Below, piece by piece: positions 59,503-64,000 of a stretch of DNA of 64,000 nucleotides. The position numbers were made by a program, and so were the translations under genes. How positions within the stretch are numbered: the first letter of the stretch is position 1; every line of letters starts with the position of its first letter. Location of the stretch: positions 20,355,089 to 20,419,088 of the forward strand of contig OZ020488.1 in NCBI GenBank assembly GCA_963971405.1. Direction: 5' to 3'. A model generated the notes under the pieces. It did no database searches and had not been told where the DNA came from. It worked only from the letters and a program-made list of their open reading frames with translations. This stretch comes from Psococerastis gibbosa. Lineage: Eukaryota; Arthropoda; Insecta; Psocodea; Psocidae.

Positions 59503-60183
59503 TTCAAACACCGATTGGCCACAATTACTGAACTTGTATTGCAAAAAAATAAAGGAGAGTAAAGGTGTCTGGAGGTTAGAGTTCAAAAACTGTGGCAAAT
59601 CATCGGTATTAGTGACGGCCACATATGTACATATCAACATGTATTTCTTCTAAGATCTAAGCCGGCTTCGTCAATATTCCGTCATTAATTGATGAGATTT
59701 TTGTTTTACTCTATGTCATTGTCCATTTTATCGTCCGCATGTTAAAATTGATCAATGATCATAGAATAAAATCACCTTTGCAAACAATAACAAACTAAAA
59801 TTAAACAATGGCGTCGTATGTATAACTTATGATAAATAATTTTAATCAATTTCTTGAGAACAAACGAATTATTTCATACTTTAAATCATAAAATGTCTAT
59901 CAGATTATAAAATTAAAAGAAAGACGGTGGGCAAACTTACAAAATTGGAAAAAATTGAAAACAAAAATGGGAAATTATTGAAGACAAGTGGAATGAGGTG
60001 TAAAAATATAAATGATATTTCCGTCAATGACATTATCAAAATTGCAGAAAAATTGACAAGTGGAATTTCAGCCTTAGGGATGTGACATTATTGATAGCTC
60101 TACCAACACTACAATGGATATTTCCTAATTAATTTGATTTTGCTTAAAAAAACTAATATTGGGGGTGTCCGATTTGCTCCTAC
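59503..60183 (+). repeat. Shared-ends repeat, copy 3
   Basis: Starts CAAACACCGATTGGCCAC and ends ATTGGGGGTGTCCGATTTGC and TCCTAC. Its interior is about 300 bp longer than that of copy 2 and very AT-rich. Homology is convincing only at the two ends. Confidence 0.35.
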
Positions 60184-61333
60184 CTAAGGTAGCACAAAAC
60201 ATACAAGATCATACGTTTAAAAATATACCACAGAGGCGAGTTTGGAATCTAAATTACAATTTAGAAAAAACTAGTAGGCACTGTACCTTGATAGCTCCGT
60301 AATCACAAGCAAGCTCCATTGAGAAGCCATAGAAAAACTTACCTAAAACAATAACAAACTGTGAGTAAAAAAATCTATATCCTAATTAGGCCTTGGGCAA
60401 GGTCACACCAGTAATCGCAGCCTTCAAACATCGAATTTCTTACTAGGAGCATTTTAATTGACAACGGAGACGACGGGGAACTCGCTAAATAATACGTGTT
60501 GAGCAGTTATTTATTCTGCCATCCTCTCCTAATTGAACCAGGCAGACCAGAAAGCTGTTCTATGCGATTTGTGGGATTCTTAGAATTTCTCAGCCATTAA
60601 AATTAAATTAAGCAATTTGTGCAGAGGGGTGGTATTTGAAATTTTAAGGGTTTCTGGTGGAGAATTTCCGAGAAAAGCCAATCACAGGGATTTGAAATGG
60701 ATGAAAACACCCCTTCCGGTATGACTCCACACTGCCACTACATTCTAATTAATAAAAGGACTCAAAAGAGGTAATTAAAGCAAGAATGAGTGAATTTAAT
60801 AATTTTAATCGATTCCGAATAGACAATTTATTAGCTATTTAATTGGGATTCGTGAATTTTGCGAGGGAACTATAAACATGCAACGTATTCATAAAATATC
60901 AAATATCTGAATCACAGTCAATTTATAACACCTACTGTCAACACAATGTAACTGCAACCACCCCAAAGATAAATAACTAACTGCCAATTAAATTGTATAT
61001 AAATGCAAATAATTTCAACAGCATACGCCAAACATAATCGCTTTGAGTGCACTAATTGTTGTAAGACATCATGAAAGTTTTAGACCCAATTAACAACAAA
61101 AGTAAAAGATATCGCACTCCTTTCCCCACGATTCACGATAAATACCGTAAGTACCAGATGAGTACCAATAAGCCACAACGACCTCATCATATTTCTTTTT
61201 ATCATTATAGCAGCAACAGGCTAATAGACCTTGTTACTCATATACCTTGACCACATTTAAAAACCACTAAGCTAGAATGGGAGGAGCTGGAAAATGGTTG
61301 AGTGACTTTAGTGCGTAGTTTTAGTGGTCATAA
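60184..61333. other. Unassigned AT-rich DNA
   Basis: TAATTAATA, GGTAATTAAAG and TTTAATTGGG motifs cluster at 60590-60850. No gene or repeat recognised. Confidence 0.4.
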
Positions 61334-62118
61334 TACGAGGGCAGCTCAATAAATCTTAAGAAAAAGGCAGAAAAACAAATTATTTTCATATAGCTTTCTA
61401 TATTTCTCAAGATAATATGCACTTTTAAGATGTATACTAATTTTTAAGTGGGTCTCAAACTTTTTTAACCGGTCGAAAAAAATTCTCAAAAAAAAACCAG
61501 CAGGCTTACAAAACTGGCCTCTACCACGATAATAGCCTCATCATTGTACATAAATTGTTGGCCGCTGAGCCAATTTTTAAAATTTGTAAATAAAAAGAAG
61601 TCACTCGTGCCAAATCGACGTAAAAAGTTCTAGAGTCAATCACATGATTGCGTTTCTTCTCAATTGCCAAGATATGTTTCATGTCAATTCTTTTTTTGCG
61701 AGAAATTGGAAACATCGCAACTTGCGAAATGCCTGAGGACTCAACTATTTTGGGCACAGTGGTTCGACGGTTACTTAAAAACATATCGTATTTTTTTTCA
61801 ACATTTCAGTACTGGTCACTTCGACCGGGCGTCCCAAGGGCCGAGATGTGTATCGTCTTTGGTGGTGAACTCCTTTTAAACTCATTCACACGATTGATAC
61901 TGTTGCAAATACATTAGAAGATTTGATCTGCATCTATCTCAGTTTTTATTTCTTTCGGCGTTAAGTCTTCGAAATTTAAGTATTAAGTCTTAACCCAAAA
62001 CTCAGATTTTTTGGATTTCAAAACGAACAACACCGTCCATGCCAAACGATAAAAAAGCGAAGCCAGCATGCCTCCTACAATATTAAAATAAAGGATTTAT
62101 TGAACTGCTCTCATGATA
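61334..62118 (-). mobile_element. Mariner element, internally deleted
   Basis: The inverted ends are TACGAGGGCAGCTCAATAAA at 61334 and TTTATTGAACTGCTCTCATG closing at 62118, with TA at both. A full mariner is about 1.3 kb; this one is 785 bp, so the middle of the gene is gone. The transposase remnant reads on the minus strand. The end motif and the peptide both point to the mariner branch of Tc1/mariner. Confidence 0.8.
61590..61975 (-). pseudogene. Mariner transposase N-terminal remnant
   Basis: Minus-strand motifs in order are LTPKEIKTEIDA, RVNEFKRS, NVEKKYDMFLSNRRTTVPKI, VESSGISQVAMFPI and EKKRNHVIDS. They follow the mariner pattern (LTPKEI, VNEFKRGR, RP...EKIHDMVLNDRR, REIAEALGISYGSV, QKRNRVIDS), which covers the paired helix-turn-helix DNA-binding region. 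The GRP linker between the helices is decayed, at least two stops or shifts are present, and no catalytic DDD region remains. The longest open piece is 87 codons (61521-61784). Confidence 0.8.
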
Positions 62119-64000
62119 TTACCACTTGTGTGGTCAATTCTTCTGCTAAGTTATTTTAAATATTCTGTTTAACAAATGCATTAGAAGTTAAGCCACACTC
62201 ATATAAAATTTAAGCTAATCAAATACGTAAACTCCATTCCAGTGATGACAAAATACCAAACATGCCGAATAGTTAAGATTTAGAAGCTAGCCCCCGCAGA
62301 GGACCATTGCTCTCTGGACCTAGAATAAATATCCCTTCGTAGACCCAGACCTGACCGGAAGAAAACGTGTGCTCCTTTTATTATAACTAGAGAACCAATA
62401 AACATTATCACCATGTCAACGTAACTGTAGACAAAATAACGGATTCTCGAGAGGAGCTCGTTAGATAAAAATGCGACAAGTATCGTAGTTGAATGGGTGA
62501 TCAAGTAAACACAAAAGCGACAAAATCATTCATTCCGTACACAGACAATTTCACAAGATAATGAACCAGTCTAATCAATCACACAAGTCTATTCCAATTG
62601 CTCGAATAAGTCAACCGGAAGGTTTAAAGCACCGAAAAATTTAATAAATTACTCACATCAAATTATAAGGTAGTTTTAAATCATCACGTTGACGTGATTT
62701 ACTCTAATGCATTGTCTTGAAACGGGAAATGCTGTTAACAATAATGATGATGACGACGAATGGTTATGGGGAAAGCAATACTCGCAAAATAAAATATTGT
62801 GAAGTAAATGAAGCCAAGTTTTACTATGTTAAATACCTAAAATTCCAAATTTCATTAATTATGCCATGTGAAGAAGTTAAGATTGAAAATGTCACATTGT
62901 TTCGGTTCATTTCAGTTTAACATAATTATTTTTAACACAGTCTACTGTAAAAATAAAATAAACCCGAAATGGTCGTATCAAAATAAGTTTCAGCGACCAA
63001 ATCAGAGGAGATGATGTTTTCTTGGCTGGATTGGACCACCTGGTCACAGCAGCTCCCAACAGGTCAAGGAGAAGAGTGACTCGAGCGATAAGAAATAAGT
63101 AGAAGCCTAATTTTAAGTTAGTAAGTCACTCAAATTAAGCTATGCATTTGCATTGTTAAGCCATGTGGAGGCCGAGGCACGAGGGTTCGTCTTATATTGC
63201 AGATTGTCGTTCACGACGTTACTCAGGTTGCATAATCACAATTTTGAAGGAAATGCTATCGTCCCTAAATTTTTCGTATACCAGATTTGTGAACGAGTGA
63301 GAGAGTGGTTGTTGCATTGAGGGAGATTTCAAAAATCTACCTATTTTGCACATTTTAAGTGGCCAATGCTCTATTAAGAGAAGGTCCTAACTTCGCTAAG
63401 AGGGGCATGCGTAAAGAACGCTATTACCTAATAACCGTATTTACCTTCAAGCTTTCTAGCGCAGGGTTTTAGAAAAGAAAAAAATTTAAATGTATCCCTT
63501 TCATTTGATACTCAGCGGGCGGCAAAGATTGCATTTTTTCAACAAAGATTGTATCAAGCAATTTGTTCCGATTCTCATTATTACAGAAGAACCCATCGGA
63601 GAAATGGAAGCCACTTCTATCTTTTGTACATCCGACACTTCTCAGTTGGCTGCGCCAGCTTGTATTAGCGGCCACAACCTCTAAATGAGCTCGAAGTGCG
63701 TACATAAAGACTTCGTCACACCCAGAACGTGGGAGATGATTGCTCTCTAGCTCGCACTTCAAGTATCAATAAGTATGGTTGAGTGTTGAGGACTTTCATT
63801 TTCTAGCTGCATTGAGCGTTGATTTCTCCGTTCCACTTGAGCGGGTCTGCTCGTCTCCGTCAGCCCCAGGTAATTTCTGTTTACGTTGCGATCATGACTC
63901 ATTGAATTCGTATATGACGCTCTGTTTATTACCATTAATGAGCTTCCAAACTTCAAATTAATACAAGAACCAAACAACATTTAAGAGGGCCCAAAAAATC
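62119..64000. other. Unassigned DNA to window end
   Basis: Several overlapping ORFs on both strands at 63469-63980 (60-97 codons) share no recognisable product. No repeat or RNA gene seen. Confidence 0.4.

Noticed and set aside
63469-63980. Overlapping ORFs on both strands near the window end
   Set aside because: No homology or codon signal; mutual overlap indicates chance.
1-64000. LTR retroelements, Polintons, endogenous virus copies, CRISPR arrays, rRNA genes
   Set aside because: I saw no paired long terminal repeats, capsid or protease-polymerase signals, no regular spacer arrays and no rRNA-like sequence; the long inverted repeats belong to the nuclease element, whose 2-kb interior has no capsid or polymerase gene.

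Overview
This window looks like animal, most likely insect or other arthropod, nuclear DNA from a large repeat-rich genome. It is AT-rich and has no dense run of genes. I recognise no complete host gene, rRNA or tRNA gene. What can be supported is almost all mobile DNA: a tRNA-derived SINE family with eight copies, two further SINE-like families, four LINE 3' ends, one mariner remnant, and many hairpin (foldback) DNA elements. The window is probably intergenic or lies inside long introns. || Layout. 1-5 kb: a 2.0-kb DNA element with terminal inverted repeats of about 335 bp. It carries a broken gene for a protein with XPG/FEN-like nuclease motifs and a Cys-rich C-terminal cluster. A 0.87-kb non-autonomous repeat follows. 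5-15 kb: SINE copies, a 1.28-kb foldback of the same 0.87-kb family, a short repeat with a hammerhead-like core, a 213-bp foldback, and two small hairpin elements with GGCGC ends. 15.5-17.5 kb: a second copy of the nuclease element in the opposite orientation. 18-25 kb: a LINE 3' end, the second hammerhead-like repeat, a poly-A SINE, a head-to-head SINE pair and a SINE with a clear target-site duplication. 25-39 kb: mostly unrecognised sequence with a 373-bp foldback, a LINE tail, a third SINE type and small hairpins. 39-46 kb: several further inverted-repeat elements and a SINE split by, or abutting, a third copy of the 0.87-kb family. 46-64 kb: mostly unrecognised AT-rich DNA with two more LINE 3' ends, a second copy of the poly-A SINE and an internally deleted mariner. 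|| Three short stretches have splice-like borders and might be host exons (3470-3626 minus, 30768-31084 plus, 50455-50558 plus); all are weak. Several AT-rich stretches full of TAATTA-type motifs could be regulatory DNA. || The most interesting element is the paired long-inverted-repeat transposon at 1182-3192 and 15469-17465. Its only visible product looks like a flap-endonuclease-type nuclease rather than a DDE transposase. Both copies are defective in different places and look nearly identical otherwise. Family statements come from memory of protein and repeat families; no search was run.
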